Positions 36,109 through 49,689 of a DNA stretch of 64,000 nt are shown here, in pieces. This stretch comes from Bisporella sp. PMI_857 (lineage: Eukaryota; Ascomycota; Leotiomycetes; Helotiales; Helotiaceae). A program made the position numbers and the translations under genes. The notes beneath the pieces were generated by a model. It was not told the origin of the DNA. It did not search any database and saw nothing but the letters and a program-made list of their open reading frames with translations. The stretch spans positions 682,001 to 746,000 of the forward strand of contig JAJSPD010000002.1 of the NCBI GenBank assembly GCA_021307315.1, given 5' to 3'. Positions within the stretch are counted from its first letter, which is position 1, and each line of letters opens with the position of its first letter.

Positions 36109-37166
36109 ACGGACAAAGTCTTTGGCAACATTAGGATAAATGAGGTATAAGATAGATGTACATTATGGAAACGGAGATTGGGGTAAAACGGAGTGCCGGG
36201 GTTATATTTTTATGCATTATCTTTCAGCGTCAAGAGCAGCATTCATTGCTTGATTTTATATATATCATGGTGGTTGAGTTGGGTCTCCTTAAGAGTCCTG
36301 ATAGCAAACAGTCACTTCGCAATTGAGGGACAGTACATGATGAATCCTTTTGGGTGATGAAACACTGGATATTCTTAAGAGACTTCCTTAATCATCACTG
36401 GAATTGACGGGATGTACATGTACGAAGTATAGCCGCTCAGGATAGTGCCGCCGCCAAATTGACATGAAAATAGAACCTGCGCCACGACGATTCCCCTTTG
36501 GTTAAGGCGGCCAATAACATGTCTGCTTCAGCCTCAAAAGAGGATAATGGTAAAATGAGCAATGCTGTCATTGACGAGGCTAAGCACTTTTCAAAACACT
36601 GGTTCCTGTGGCTCTGTCTACAGGACAGAAGAAGCTCTCCCAGATCGGATTGTTACTGGTACCCAAAGGTTATTTTTATATGTGCAAGAGTCAACTTGAC
36701 CCCTTGGTTTCTATCAGCCTTGTGTAGCAGGTTGGCCAGCTATTCGCTCACTCGAGCTTTAGTCGCCCCACGAGCTGCCAAGCTGATTCCCCTCCCTGAG
36801 CTGACGCCCAAAGTAAGAACTTACATACAAGGGCTTACACCTTTCTGCCAGGAGACAATAAAAGGCTCGCAAGCTGATAAAGACTCCATTGTTCCTCTCC
36901 AAGCTGCTTTCTATCATATCCCCTTTTTTCGCATATGAGCTACCATTTCTGTACTCAGAGCTGTTAATGTGAGACAATTTGGCAATCATCTCGCCTATCT
37001 ATTTCCAACAAAGCGACCCCTCATCTGCTGCGCGCCAAACTCGACTGCGAATTTATTTGCACCACACAAACTGGTTGGAAGTGATTCAGCATTCTGCAAC
37101 AGTTTAGATAGCGAGTCGCATCTGTTATTACGCACAAAGCACGAATCCGAGCACATTTCTTCCAAG
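36109..37166. other. Intergenic, MAP kinase upstream region
   Basis: About 1 kb. A 146-codon frame at 36498-36938 (+) has no recognisable features and runs into the kinase leader, so it is not called. Confidence 0.45.
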
Positions 37167-38720
<1,554 letters not shown>

Positions 38721-39525
38721 AATAGTGCGATGAGCGGGGTTTACTTAGGATTTCTTAGACCGCCGTGGTTGGATACCAACGAATGAACGAACGAAAAAAA
38801 TTGCTAGCGAGTTTTGCTACGCAGGTTAAGACATAATGTGCGATGAAAGAATTTTACTATTCAATAAAGAATTTCATTCAAGATATCTGCAAACTCAGAA
38901 GTGGTGCTTATTTAAATTACGTGATATAAAAAAAGATTACGCAGAAATGAAAGTGCAAGTGCGCAAATACTTGGATCTGAGAAATCAGCTGTAAAACCTC
39001 GCTTTCGAAGCTCCTTTAGCTTCTGTGAAGTTTAAGTTGGTATTTCAAGTCAAGCAGGCATGCCTAAAAGCAGAGGACCTCTGGTTGAAAGCGCATCATA
39101 GCGGTTCTTCACCACATCCAAGGGGGCTAACTCTTGATTTCTGTGACAACCAGCCCCATCTCTAACAGAAACAAATCACGGATCGGAATGGCAAAGGCAC
39201 AGACACACACATACACACGCACGCAGACAGGATTATCAATAAAATAGCGCAAGCGCATTAAATTCCATCGTCCGTATATACGGGGGAGGGGTATATCCAC
39301 AACGAGGAAAGCCAAGAACGTATATACAAGAAATCCTTCCTCCCATCCCATTTCGTCGATACAGCCCGAGAACATAAAAATTCCATCACCCTATTTCTCT
39401 ATCCCAACTTTTGAAAATAAAAAATAAATAAAAAATAAAGTTAAGTAATACCATCCATCCTTTTAAAATCCTTCTCCCCTTTGCTTATCTTTACATGCAT
39501 ATCGCTCAAAGGGACTTCCTTGCAT
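38721..39525. other. Intergenic, convergent 3' ends
   Basis: It lies between the kinase (+) and the DUF3455 gene (-). An imperfect AC-repeat occurs near 39199-39230. No gene seen. Confidence 0.5.
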
Positions 39526-40288
39526 TTAAGCGTAGAACCAGTATTCGGCGGCGTACTGTACGCTCTGTATTCCCACGGATGTGCAAGGGCCCTGGACACC
39601 ACCCGCGGTCTCCACACGGTACACGGTTGACAGGCCAACGCTGACATATGGCGCGGGCTTCGCGATCAGCTGTAACCAGTCGACGGCTCCAGTGCCGGAG
39701 GGTCCCTTGCTTGCGGTAGCCGGCGCGGTCACGCTGGCGTTTTTCTTGGCCAGGATGCTCTTGCTCAGGTTCGAGAGCACAAAGTTAGGTGTGCCGTCCG
39801 CGATGAAGATATGCTTGCCCGTACTGGGGATACGGTTGTATGGTGCGGGGAGAGAGAAAGGTTGGGTGAAGGGGTCGCGCGGCGCCGGTGTGTTCACTGC
39901 GGAGGCTGAGAGGGCATGCAATTGCGCTATGTTTGAGCAGGCGAGCGCTGTCATATCATAGAGGGTGGCGATCGCGCCAATGGCTACTGGGGTTGCGCCA
40001 ACGGCCGAGCACGTGTAGTTTTGGATACCACGACCTAAGGCTACAGACACGAAGGAGGTTGTTGGGGCAGGAAGGGATGTTGCTCCTGTCATAGGATGTT
40101 AGTCCGCTTTTGCAAAAAGATACGGGAAAGTGGCAATTCTTACCTACGGCTAAGGGGAGGGTGGGAGTCCCTCTAGCAGGCAAAGCTGGACGGCGCGCAA
40201 CTTGTGGGGTTGGCACTGCTGAGCAGACCTGGAAGATGGAGAGCGATGTGAGCGCGAGGCCCGCAAGCAGAGTGTTAATGGAAGGCAT
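39526..40288 (-). CDS. Secreted DUF3455-domain protein (234 aa)
   Basis: Two exons, 40288-40144 and 40085-39526, join in phase. A signal peptide (MPSINTLLAGLALTSLSIFQ, then cleavage probably after CSA) leads into the DUF3455 core: VALGRGIQNYTC, PVAIGAIATLYD, IFIADGTPNF, AVDWLQLIA, VYRVETAGG and a final VQYAAEYWFYA. These strings are diagnostic of the family, which is common and secreted in Pezizomycotina and has no established biochemical role. Cys residues in NYTC and GPCTS could pair. The gene is convergent with the MAP kinase. Confidence 0.92.
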
Positions 40289-43269
40289 GTTGATTATGCT
40301 GTGTGACTGAGATATATACAACTAAGGATAAATCCCAATATCCAAAATCGACTTGAAGTTGCTGACGCGAAATGCAGACGGGGAGGATATTAAGTATTTA
40401 TATCAAGCGCCTTTCCAGAAGTTCGACTTGAATGTGCGAATGAGGATGTATTAAGAGTAGACAGGAGGAATGACGGAACTCGAATCTTGAAGTAATCGGA
40501 TGAGAGGAAGAACAGGCTTGAGATATGGAGATTGAGGTATGCGGCAGGATGGCATCTTATATATAAGTCTGTCATGAACGGCAAATTTGGGACATACTCG
40601 ATGGAGGCACCCGGTCTGGAATATTGGGCCAGCCTCCTTGCACCCATGTCAAAATATTCCAAGTTCTTCATGGGTTGCTAAATTGATAGTACATCCTGGC
40701 CGCGCACCTGCATCTGACCTGCAGGAAGCTTAAGCCGCGCTACTGTAAGGCGAGCCTGTGGGTGTTTTATTTCGAATGCAAAGGCCACCTCGGAACACCA
40801 AAAAACGCAATGGTAAGTGAAATGGAAGGGTTTGTTCCTTGTTGCGTCCTACATCGTGCTCATGAAAGGTGTTTATCGAGGAGGTGGCTTCTCAAGGGGG
40901 TATGTTGGTGGCTACACAACATCTTAGTGTTTTGGTATATGCAACAGGGGGGAGGGGAGGACTCGACTTGTTGACTGTTCTACCATGATGGCACTTACAA
41001 TGAGAGAGTCCAAGCTTTCATTGTGCCGCCCCCATTGCCCGGTTCATTCTAACTTTTTTTTTTTACGCATCTGTTCCGAATCCAGATGAATGTCTCAGAT
41101 CCGAGGTTGCAATTGTTGGAATTGCAATTCTAAACCTTCATGGCAAGTTGTCCGAATTTGTCCAGACTTTGGAGCGGTTCTAGCCAATAGTTCCCACCCA
41201 AACTTTACAATCGACCAGATTTAACCGGCGGCAAATAATCGATAGAAAAACGACGGCTTTTCTCGGATTGGATAATCGGTATGGTAACGAGATAGCCGAG
41301 TCCAACGTTGAAGCGCAGTAATATCAAGGCCGCTGCATGTAGTCAGAACTTACCAAAGCAGCGTCCAATTTAGAACACATGGCGGCCAGGTTCTTATCAA
41401 AGAGGGAATTATTGAACATTGAGAAAACCAAGAGAGTCTGACTGTGATCATACTATAATGGATCATCCTTGTGTGTGGGTGGATCACATCAGATCATTCA
41501 AGTCTGTGTCACTGTGTTTTTGGAGCAACTATTGTTTGATGTTCTCAAACATCAGATGGGGGAGAGCAGATCCCCCGGTCCCTCAGCTCCGTACAATTTC
41601 CTGTGCTTCCATGGAGATACTCCGTACAGCCTTAGGAGAAGTTTGTAAAGAGTCTAAAACATGAAGTTACTGAAGGCTCGTTGATGGCTGATCTGTAATG
41701 TTTCAAGCTTCGAAACAAGACGCACAGATGTCCATTGCCATGGGTCAACTTGGAACTCGCTCCTTCAGCTCGCCTTCGGGTCTGACTGAGGCATCGCATC
41801 ACATCCCATCCCAACCTTCTTACGAGAGCTCCCCACTTACACCGAATTGTGATTCCGACATTCCGTGAATTTTGTTAGAACGGAAAGCAATACCACGAGG
41901 TTGTCACCAGGTGAGTTCTGCCCCAGTGGGCAGCGCAAGCATCTCTCCTAACCGCCATTGAAAATTGGGCAGAGGCGCCGCCCGTCTTGGGACAATCCAT
42001 AATTCCCCGCATACCGCCTTGTCATACCTGGTATCCAGTTCTCGACTTGGATGTACGGTGGTAGCAAAAAGTAACGGTAGATTTGTGACAAGGAATCATC
42101 ACGACCGAGTTCATCCAAAATCCCCAAAACACGACTCGTTTGTTGTGCCACCTCCTGCATCTAGAAATTCACCCGTGCTCACTGACCCTCCTCTGATCCA
42201 TTGACATGCAAACTCGGACCGCGTCTGCGTTTGTCTTTGCTTGGCAGACACACAGGGTCCTCGCAGGCGCATGCGCTTACCGCAATTCCCCGCTGACTAC
42301 AGTTACGGTGACTGTAACTGTAACTGTAACTGCATCCAGTATTGAGAGCATTAATTAGCGGTCAATCTTGCATTGTAGGGGAACACGAAAACAGTGGATG
42401 ACTTAAATGATACTAAAATAGATTGGCGGGGCTTGCTATATGGGGATCTATTAGTTTTCATTTTGCTTGCCGCCGGCCAAGTAACGGCTCTTCTTCCGTG
42501 AGTGTGTGGGGAGCGACAGGTTTGTACAATTTTCTGCAGGAGTGGGACGATATCGAAAAGAACAAGTAAACCAGCGAGATGTGCAATCGACGTGAGGATT
42601 GTCGTCGTTGATCGCGGTTGTTGTGAGTTTCGCTACCTTGCTGATGGCACCGGGAGCGTCTGTTGGCGTCTTCGAATATTCTTCGTCGTCTGCCATTCGT
42701 TGGCGCCAAATAACGATGTGACGAGCTTCAGAAATGTGATCAGCGGCCACGAACCATCGGGAACGATTCCTAAGCGCGATGTGCCAACAACCGCTTGTTG
42801 AAATATCTAATTTTTTGCCAACACAATATACAGCATCATCTCAAGATAATCGCTAATCCTGCCGTAGCAGTAGAGGTGAAAAGCATGAGTCGGTGGTTGA
42901 TAAATAGCTAAGGGCAGTAGAGCCTGGACTTGGCCAGATATGCTCGGTGGTCTGCAGAAAGGACGCGGTGCTTGCAGAATTATCAGAGCAATCCAACAAG
43001 AACTGCAGGATAGTGCTTATCATGCCTGATGCGCGAAAGATTTCAGAAGCCCGGCTGCCTCTAACTTCGAGTTCGCAATCAGCCAAGGACCATTCGTTAA
43101 TTTGAAAGTGTTAGGTTGCCTTCAACGCTTGTAGAAAGAGGCAAATATCTTAAAGTATGAGATCATCCAAGGAAGCACGAATCTAGAGCAAGTAGACTGT
43201 GGACAAAAATGAGGGAAATGCCCATCACAAAGAGTCTATAATGCTTTTGATATATAAGTTGTTATTCAT
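40289..43269. other. Intergenic, 3 kb without supported genes
   Basis: It holds the DUF3455 promoter on the left and the 3' UTR of the tRNA synthetase on the right. Frames of 60-100 codons occur on both strands, overlapping each other (for example 42451-42801), with none resembling a known family. Confidence 0.45.
42311..42332. repeat. Hexanucleotide tandem repeat (ACTGTA)3
   Basis: Three ACTGTA units plus ACTG, in non-coding DNA. Confidence 0.9.
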
Positions 43270-44906
43270 TCAGGACCCTGACTTTGCTGCTTTCTTTGCC
43301 TCGGCTGCGGCTGCCTTTTTCGCTGCTACAGCTTTCTCTTTTTCTAATTTCTTCTGCTGATTTTTGGTTAAACCTCCTGCTCCTCCCGTTGAAGTCGCTG
43401 CAGCGTCGTCAACTTCCTTAGCTACCTTGATTGGGTTAGGGTTTCCTTTGTACTATGAAAAATATGGATGTTAGCGTTGTAGAAATTTTCGACTTAAGTT
43501 TAGAGAGCACTTATTTACCTCTAACGCCTTTTGTGAGAAGAAATTCTCAACCGTGGCGTCTGTGACGGCAGCCCTTCTCTGTTGGAACCCTGTGCAATAC
43601 TCCTGAAGTAGGCCAATGCATATCTTTTTCAGCTCACCTGTCAGCATCTCCCCTTTTCGATAGGCAATACGAATTCGCTCAAGCTCGTCATCATCCTCTA
43701 AGAAAAATACCAGATATTGGAACGCAACATCGACGTCTGGATCTCCACCTTTCTCCCTCTGTAGCTCCTCAGTTTCTTGACCACCTGAAAATGCAAAACG
43801 ATTGATCTTGTTCTTAACTTGATTCGGGGTATCCTTCATAAAAATAGCGGATTTGTCGTCTGAAGCACTCATCTTAGAACCAGGCCCTTGCAGGGCATCG
43901 AGGAAACGGGCGTGAATAAGGCTAGGCTTGGAGAAATGCAGCCGTGAAGCAACATCGCGAGTAACACGGAAATAAGGATCTTGATCGATCGCACATGGAA
44001 TCAAAGAAGGAATTAAGTTCGTCTTCGACTCATCTTTGCCGAAGATGTGAGGAAATGAGGACGCGAACGATGTTGCGCCTTGGACCGCTGCAAAATGGAA
44101 TTTACCTACATTTTGGCTAAGATTGTCAGCAAAAGGCCAATTAGTAGAGTGATTACCTTACCTGTCATCAAAGCCAAAGACTGCTCGTACAACATTAAGG
44201 GTCATGTGCTTGGACATTCGCACTACGTTTCGGTAGAATGCTCCTCCAACGAAGTCGAGATCGCTGAAGATAAACGTCTTCTTTGGGTCAAATCCCACAG
44301 CAATAATATCTTTTGCATTGGATACAGTATAACTCTGGACTTCTTCTATTGTACGCTTTTCGCTGAAAAGATATTTCTCGTCATCCGTAAGCATGATTAT
44401 CAGTGGAACATCGAATACATCTTGCAACCACCTATGAGTCATTAGCGTTTTGACACTTCGAATTCTCTCACTCCCTTTCTCGACATTGTAAGAAACCTAA
44501 GTAGTGAAAGAAGGGACAATTCAAATACTCACTTAGTAAACTCGAATGGCACAGTGTGACCAATGTGCATGCTATCGCTACTTGGTCCCCTGCCTGTGTA
44601 CAAGAAGAATGGTTCTCCTCTCTCATGGCGGTCGAGTATCAAGTTAAGATCCCTATGACTAAAAACAATGCCTCTCCTCATGAAACGGTGCGGCCTATGG
44701 CCTGTGACTTTCTCGAATCTTTCTAGGTCTTCCTTGGTGATCTTCTTTGTGCCAAACTCCTCGACTAGTTTCAAATAATCAATGGCTTTGACTATACCAT
44801 CTACGCCAACTTCTCCTGCCACATTCCAAGGATCAATCTTTTGGCTTGTAGCCGTAGGAGCATCTGTTGCCAGAGCAGCAACAGCGGTAGGCTGTAGATC
44901 TGCCAT
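43270..44906 (-). CDS. WRS1: Cytoplasmic tryptophanyl-tRNA synthetase (474 aa)
   Basis: Four exons, 44906-44533, 44431-44162, 44116-43519 and 43452-43270, join in phase. It charges tRNA-Trp with tryptophan at the expense of ATP. The class I signatures are HIGH at 114-117 (DSMHIGH) and a KMSAS loop near 293 ([11 protein letters not shown]). Other conserved segments are [45 protein letters not shown] and [17 protein letters not shown], all of the eukaryotic cytosolic type rather than the bacterial/mitochondrial type. The C-terminus is an Ala/Lys-rich tail. No mitochondrial presequence is seen. Divergent from TOM70 over a short shared promoter. Confidence 0.97.
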
Positions 44907-45269
44907 CTCGAGATGTTTTTTTGAGAGTGTGTGGAAGATGACTATCTGTTGTTTCTTGGTGGGGTGAAATATAATGTGGCAGAATTCTCAATGTGTCACC
45001 CCTCGAAGCACACTTTCCGTGACTGATTCACTCACCGCATAACTTCTTGGCGCAATAGAGACACCCCGGCCAAGTCTTGCCAAGCTGACTAAAGACCCAG
45101 TTGCTCTGCTACAATTGTTCTCGTACGGATAATAATCTTTTTGCTTGGACATAGAGAGCTGTGTAGAGATAACTCCAGTCTACTCTCTCAGCTTCTGCCA
45201 TCGAATTGGACCATCAATTTCTTCCTCAGCTTCTTCTTTGTGTATTTTCGATAATTTTTGAGCATCAAC
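44907..45269. promoter_or_regulatory. Shared divergent promoter of WRS1 and TOM70
   Basis: Only 363 bases separate the two start codons, so both core promoters and both 5' leaders must lie here. No individual element is claimed. Confidence 0.7.
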
Positions 45270-47344
45270 ATGTCTGCGCCTAATACAATTCCTGCGCCTA
45301 AACCTTTCCCAGTTTTCGCGTCATCAACACCTCCTTCATCAGTTTGGGATCGCATATCAAACTGGGCTTCGGAGAACAAGGCTGCTGTATACACAATTGC
45401 TGGAGTTGCAATTGTAGTCACGGGGGCTGGAGTTGCATATTACTTGACAGATTCCGTAAGTCAGCTCATGATCGTATGATATCAAGAACTCTAGCTAAAA
45501 GGGGCTTCAAACAGAAGGTCACAACAGTTGGTCGGGATACAAAAAAATCAAGTAAGAAGGAGAAACGGAAGAGGAAGGATGAGGAAAAGCAGCCAGACTT
45601 GGAGAAAGGCACAGCAGAACCGTCGGCGAAAGCGCCTAAAACACCCACAGTCGAGAGCGCCGATGAGCCCGGACTTCCAGAGGTAGATGAGAACACAGTT
45701 GGCAAGCTCACAGATGCAGAGCGAAAAGATTACGCAGCAAAGCTGAAGGCTGCCGGTAATAATGCGTACGGAGCTAAAAACTATTCGGAAGCCATAGAGC
45801 TTTATGGGAAGGCTATTTTGTGCAAGCCAGATCCAATCTTCTACTCAAACCGCGCTGCATGCTATAACGCTCTCGGTCAGTGGGAAAAGGTAGTTGAAGA
45901 CACAACTGCTGCCATTAAATTGGACAGCGAATATGTCAAGGCGTTGAATCGGCGCGCGAACGCCTACGAGCATCTTGAGAAGTTCAGCGAAGCTCTTCTG
46001 GATTTCACAGCCAGCTGTATAATCGATGGTTTCCAGAATAAGTCCAGCTCTGACGCCGTTGAGAGACTGCTTAAGAAAGTTGCAGAGGCTAAGGCAAAGT
46101 CGATTCTAGCAAGTAAACCTAAACGGCTGCCTAGCCCAACCTTTGTCGCAAACTACCTACAGAGCTTCCGAGCACGTCCGCCACCAGAGGGCCTTGAAGA
46201 ATCAGTTGAGCTCCCTGAGACGACTGGAAGGGGACAACTCCAAGTAGGATGGCAGGCAATAGAAAAGAAGACTGCAGAAGGCTATGACGAGGCCTCCGCA
46301 GCTTTTGACAAGGCATTGAGCCTGGGAGGATTAGACGAGCTCGAAGCCTATGCATACAATATGAGAGGAACTTTCAGATACTTGCGCGGAGAGAATCTGG
46401 ATGCATTGGAAGATCTCACAACCAGTATCGAATTACAACCAAGCTTGACACAAAGCTACATCAAGCGTGCAAGTATGCACCTAGAGCTTGGTACACTCCC
46501 TATGCAAACGCTTGGACTCTAGCTAATATAATTTCAGGTAATAAGGACGGAGCATCGGAGGATTTCGAGAAAGCATTGGAACAGAACAAGAACGATCCAG
46601 ATATTTATTATCACCGTGCGCAACTCCACTTTATTCTAGGGGAGTTTGCAGAAGCCGCCAAAGACTATCAAAAGTCTATTGAGATTGATACCGACTTCAT
46701 TTTCTCACATATCCAACTTGGAGTCACACAATACAAGATGGGATCCATCGCCTCGTCCATGGCCACATTCCGGAGATGTGTCAAAAACTTCCCCTTGGTT
46801 CCAGATGTTTATAACTACTTTGGTGAGCTGTTACTGGATCAGCAGAAGTACGATGAAGCTATAGTGAAGTTCGAGACTGCGATAGACATGGAGAAGCAAA
46901 CCAAGCCATTAGGCATGAATGTTTTACCTTTGATCAACAAGGCTTTAGCTTTATTCCAATGGAAGCAAGATTTCGCGGAGGCGGAGAAGCTCTGCGAGAA
47001 GGCGTTGATCAGTAAGTCACTGGGTCTATTTTTTTAAAAAATAATTTAATTTGCTGCATTTCACCGCGAAGAGCGATTGCTGATTCTTACATGTCATAGT
47101 CGATCCAGAATGCGATATAGCAGTTGCCACGATGGCACAACTACTGCTTCAGCAAGGAAAAGTCACAGAGGCACTCAAGTATTTTGAGCGTGCTGCTGAG
47201 CTCTCCCGCACAGAGGGTGAGATCGTCAACGCGCTTTCATATGCAGAGGCTACACGAACACAATTGGAAGTTCAAGAAAAGTATCCCCAACTTGCGAACA
47301 GGCTGCAAGGAATGAGCGGTGGACTCGGCCCGCCACCAAGTTAA
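45270..47344 (+). CDS. TOM70: Mitochondrial import receptor Tom70 (626 aa)
   Basis: Four exons, 45270-45455, 45515-46490, 46538-47011 and 47100-47344, join in phase. An N-terminal membrane anchor ([20 protein letters not shown], about residues 38-57) is followed by a basic linker ([12 protein letters not shown]) and then TPR repeats throughout, beginning [20 protein letters not shown]. The first repeats form the Hsp70/Hsp90-binding clamp and the later ones bind carrier preproteins (family knowledge). The domain order, anchor at the N-terminus and length match Tom70 of the outer membrane, which receives internal-signal preproteins from cytosolic chaperones. The start at 45270 is the first ATG of the frame. 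Confidence 0.96.
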
Positions 47345-47931
47345 TGCTAGTTGCGACTATTGGTAAGTGATTGCTCAAGTCAAACCTATGCATACATTGA
47401 CAGCTCAATAAAGCTCAATCTGTATCTAACTAACCCTTACAGGCCGTTTCCATTAGCTTTTTTTTTTCGTTCTTAATATATGAGCATGGGGAGTCGCATT
47501 TTGGGCCGCAGCCAGGGGACTGCAAAACCCCGTTGTATCTAGTACTCCGCTTCCACTCATAGAAGTGTGTATAGTAAGAATGAAAGCACACAAACCAATT
47601 CCCACATTGCCACATTTTCTAATCAAAGTTATGCTTTACCTGTTGTTGGTCTCAGAAAGTTCTAACGATCTCACAAGTTGATTCTGATGGCAGTAGGTAG
47701 TTGACTTCTTAGGCGCCATCATAAGCGAACCTTAAAGTTATACCTTTCGGCCTTTAAACACTAATTAACTTCTTAACTAGTGTCTTTCATAGAGCCATCC
47801 AACATTACATTCACAATTTTCCAGAGTGAGCCGCAGGCCGATCTCTCTACCATATCGAGGGAACTACCCGACTACACTCTCAAGCTAATTTTGTCTATGC
47901 TCTATTTTCTTTTCGAACCCTAGCGTTCGAT
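47345..47931. other. Intergenic, convergent 3' ends
   Basis: TOM70 (+) and the lyase gene (-) end on either side. No gene seen. Confidence 0.5.
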
Positions 47932-48810
47932 CTATAATAGCTTGATCTTTCCGTAAATAAACCCTTTCACACCGTTACTAACCCAGCACTCCTCCCCATC
48001 AACCAGGTCCTCAACCTTCACCACACCTTCCACACACAATCCCTTTAATAACGCCCACCGTCTTGTCGTTCCATCCTGACCACCACTAGATGCAGGAGGA
48101 GTTGTCCACTTCCCATCCCTCCAGAAATATGGTGTCGTCAGACTTCCTTCCATGATCTCCCCATCCTTCTCGCTGATAATAAGAACTTCTTGCGGATCAG
48201 TCATCTCTTTGATGCCGACACGCTCTCGAGCGGAGGTGTACATATCGCGACTTGTGGTCTTGAATGTTGTGTATGGAGACGGTTTGGTCCTCTGGATGTC
48301 TGGGAGCACAGAATAGAGGTTGCCTCTGATTGGGTCGCCGTGGATGGCGTCGTCGTTACCCAGAGTTAGGGCTCCCCCTGTGAGAGGACTAGGCTCAAAC
48401 TTCTTTTCCGAGCTTGGTGGTGGTAGTCTCTTGGGGTAGAGGTTATATTTCGAGACCTTGGGGACGACGTTCGTCTCTACCGTGATGGTACCATCATGAC
48501 TCAACAGAGTGCGGACTCGACGAGGCACGTCCAAACTCAGGCCACTGGAGGCTTCACTTAGCTTTAGGAGAAGATACTGTAGACCTAGCTTTCCGCGGAT
48601 CTTTGAAGCGGCTTCTTGCCAGCCGAAATGTTCAGCGGCTTGTAGGATGCGGTCTCTGTGGAAAGATACCATGTAGAAGGTGGTAGGGCGGAATTCGGGA
48701 TCCAGATATTCCTCGTTCAACGATTCTATCGCGTCGTCTTGCAATATAGCATCGTATCTTAGCGAAGAAAAGAGCTGGAGCTCTGGTTCTACTTTTGACC
48801 CTTGATCCAT
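47932..48810 (-). CDS. ABZ2: Aminodeoxychorismate lyase-like (class IV PLP enzyme), 292 aa
   Basis: Single exon. The C-terminal half has the class IV aminotransferase pattern EKDGEIMEGSLTTPYFWRDG, then WTTPPASSGGQDGTTRRWAL, where the enzyme binds pyridoxal phosphate, and the middle holds the conserved VSKYNLYPKR strand. The whole resembles fungal Abz2, which releases pyruvate from 4-amino-4-deoxychorismate to give p-aminobenzoate for folate. The PLP Lys is not identified with certainty by eye. A BCAT/D-amino acid aminotransferase role is less likely because the N-terminus (FSSLRYD...FYMVSFHRDRI) is of the Abz2 type. No organelle signal is seen. Confidence 0.85.
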   Translation of the reverse strand: MDQGSKVEPELQLFSSLRYDAILQDDAIESLNEEYLDPEFRPTTFYMVSFHRDRILQAAEHFGWQEAASKIRGKLGLQYLLLKLSEASSGLSLDVPRRVRTLLSHDGTITVETNVVPKVSKYNLYPKRLPPPSSEKKFEPSPLTGGALTLGNDDAIHGDPIRGNLYSVLPDIQRTKPSPYTTFKTTSRDMYTSARERVGIKEMTDPQEVLIISEKDGEIMEGSLTTPYFWRDGKWTTPPASSGGQDGTTRRWALLKGLCVEGVVKVEDLVDGEECWVSNGVKGFIYGKIKLL

Positions 48811-49689
48811 TCCTGATGATGTATCTGGAGATGTGTAGGATCTGGAACTATCTTTGATTTCCTTGTACCTTTAAAGCTATGTTCGAACTGAGCACAAATC
48901 TTAGCACTCAATAAATGAGGTAGCTATATCAGGCATGATATGAAAATGAAGTACTGGGTTGGCGGTTCTTACCCTGAATCCCGAGACGACGTTTGACTCA
49001 AAAGGTTTATTACAAATCCAGGATGCTTTGCCTTTTGTTTGTAAATCGGGTAATGACAAGACAATTTGTTTCTTACCTGCCACCAATGTTTATGCGTTCG
49101 ACCCCTAATTCCGTGCCGTAATCTTGCTCGGGAGGGAGTTGGTGAAGGTCACGTTTTCATGACTCAACAAGAGAGCTTGGCAGGGCTGAACCCCATCTTC
49201 AACAACATGTAACAACATGTCGGCTTGTACAAGTCATCAAATAGGAGCAGGTTAGCCAACTCGCGTGAGTACGCTGGCAGGGTTTGGAGATGGCAAGTGC
49301 CACATGTTACACAAACCTCATAGTCGGGAGTTCTAAGTGGCGTTAAAGCTGTAAAGCGGGTGGCTTTTTCAACGAATTAGGAGATTTCCGACGAAAGACA
49401 TACTCAGCCTCACGGTTTCTGATTTGAGAACTGTTGCCTGAGCTGAATGGCCAAGTAAAAATTGCACCTATGAACTATTTTCATACTTTCTAAAACAGCT
49501 AGTGAAAGCCATGAGGCTTAACACTTGCAGATTCCTGATAAGTCTGAGATCGTGACTGACAATGCAGGCAAGCAGGCAGGCACTGGGGCAATTCTTCAGC
49601 CTGATAGCCCAACCACAGCATTGTCTTTGCCCTCTTTTCTCCTACATATTCCATTATGAAACAGTTGAAGAATTTTCAATAGCATCGCA
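48811..49689. other. Intergenic, divergent promoters
   Basis: It lies between the lyase (-) and the membrane protein (+). An ORF at 49562-49909 (+) overlaps the start of the latter in another frame and is a shadow. Confidence 0.45.

Noticed and set aside
36498..36938. Plus-strand 146-codon frame before the MAP kinase
   Set aside because: No recognisable domain, and it sits in the expected promoter/leader of the kinase.
45344..45454. Open frame extending the TOM70 exon upstream (starting [12 protein letters not shown])
   Set aside because: It overlaps the true first TOM70 exon in another frame; the spliced model from 45270 gives the membrane anchor and keeps all four exons in phase.
49086..49105. 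A T-loop-like GGGGTCGAACGCA string on the minus strand
   Set aside because: No matching acceptor, D-loop or anticodon arms could be paired around it, so it is not called a tRNA. No tRNA or rRNA gene was found elsewhere in the window.
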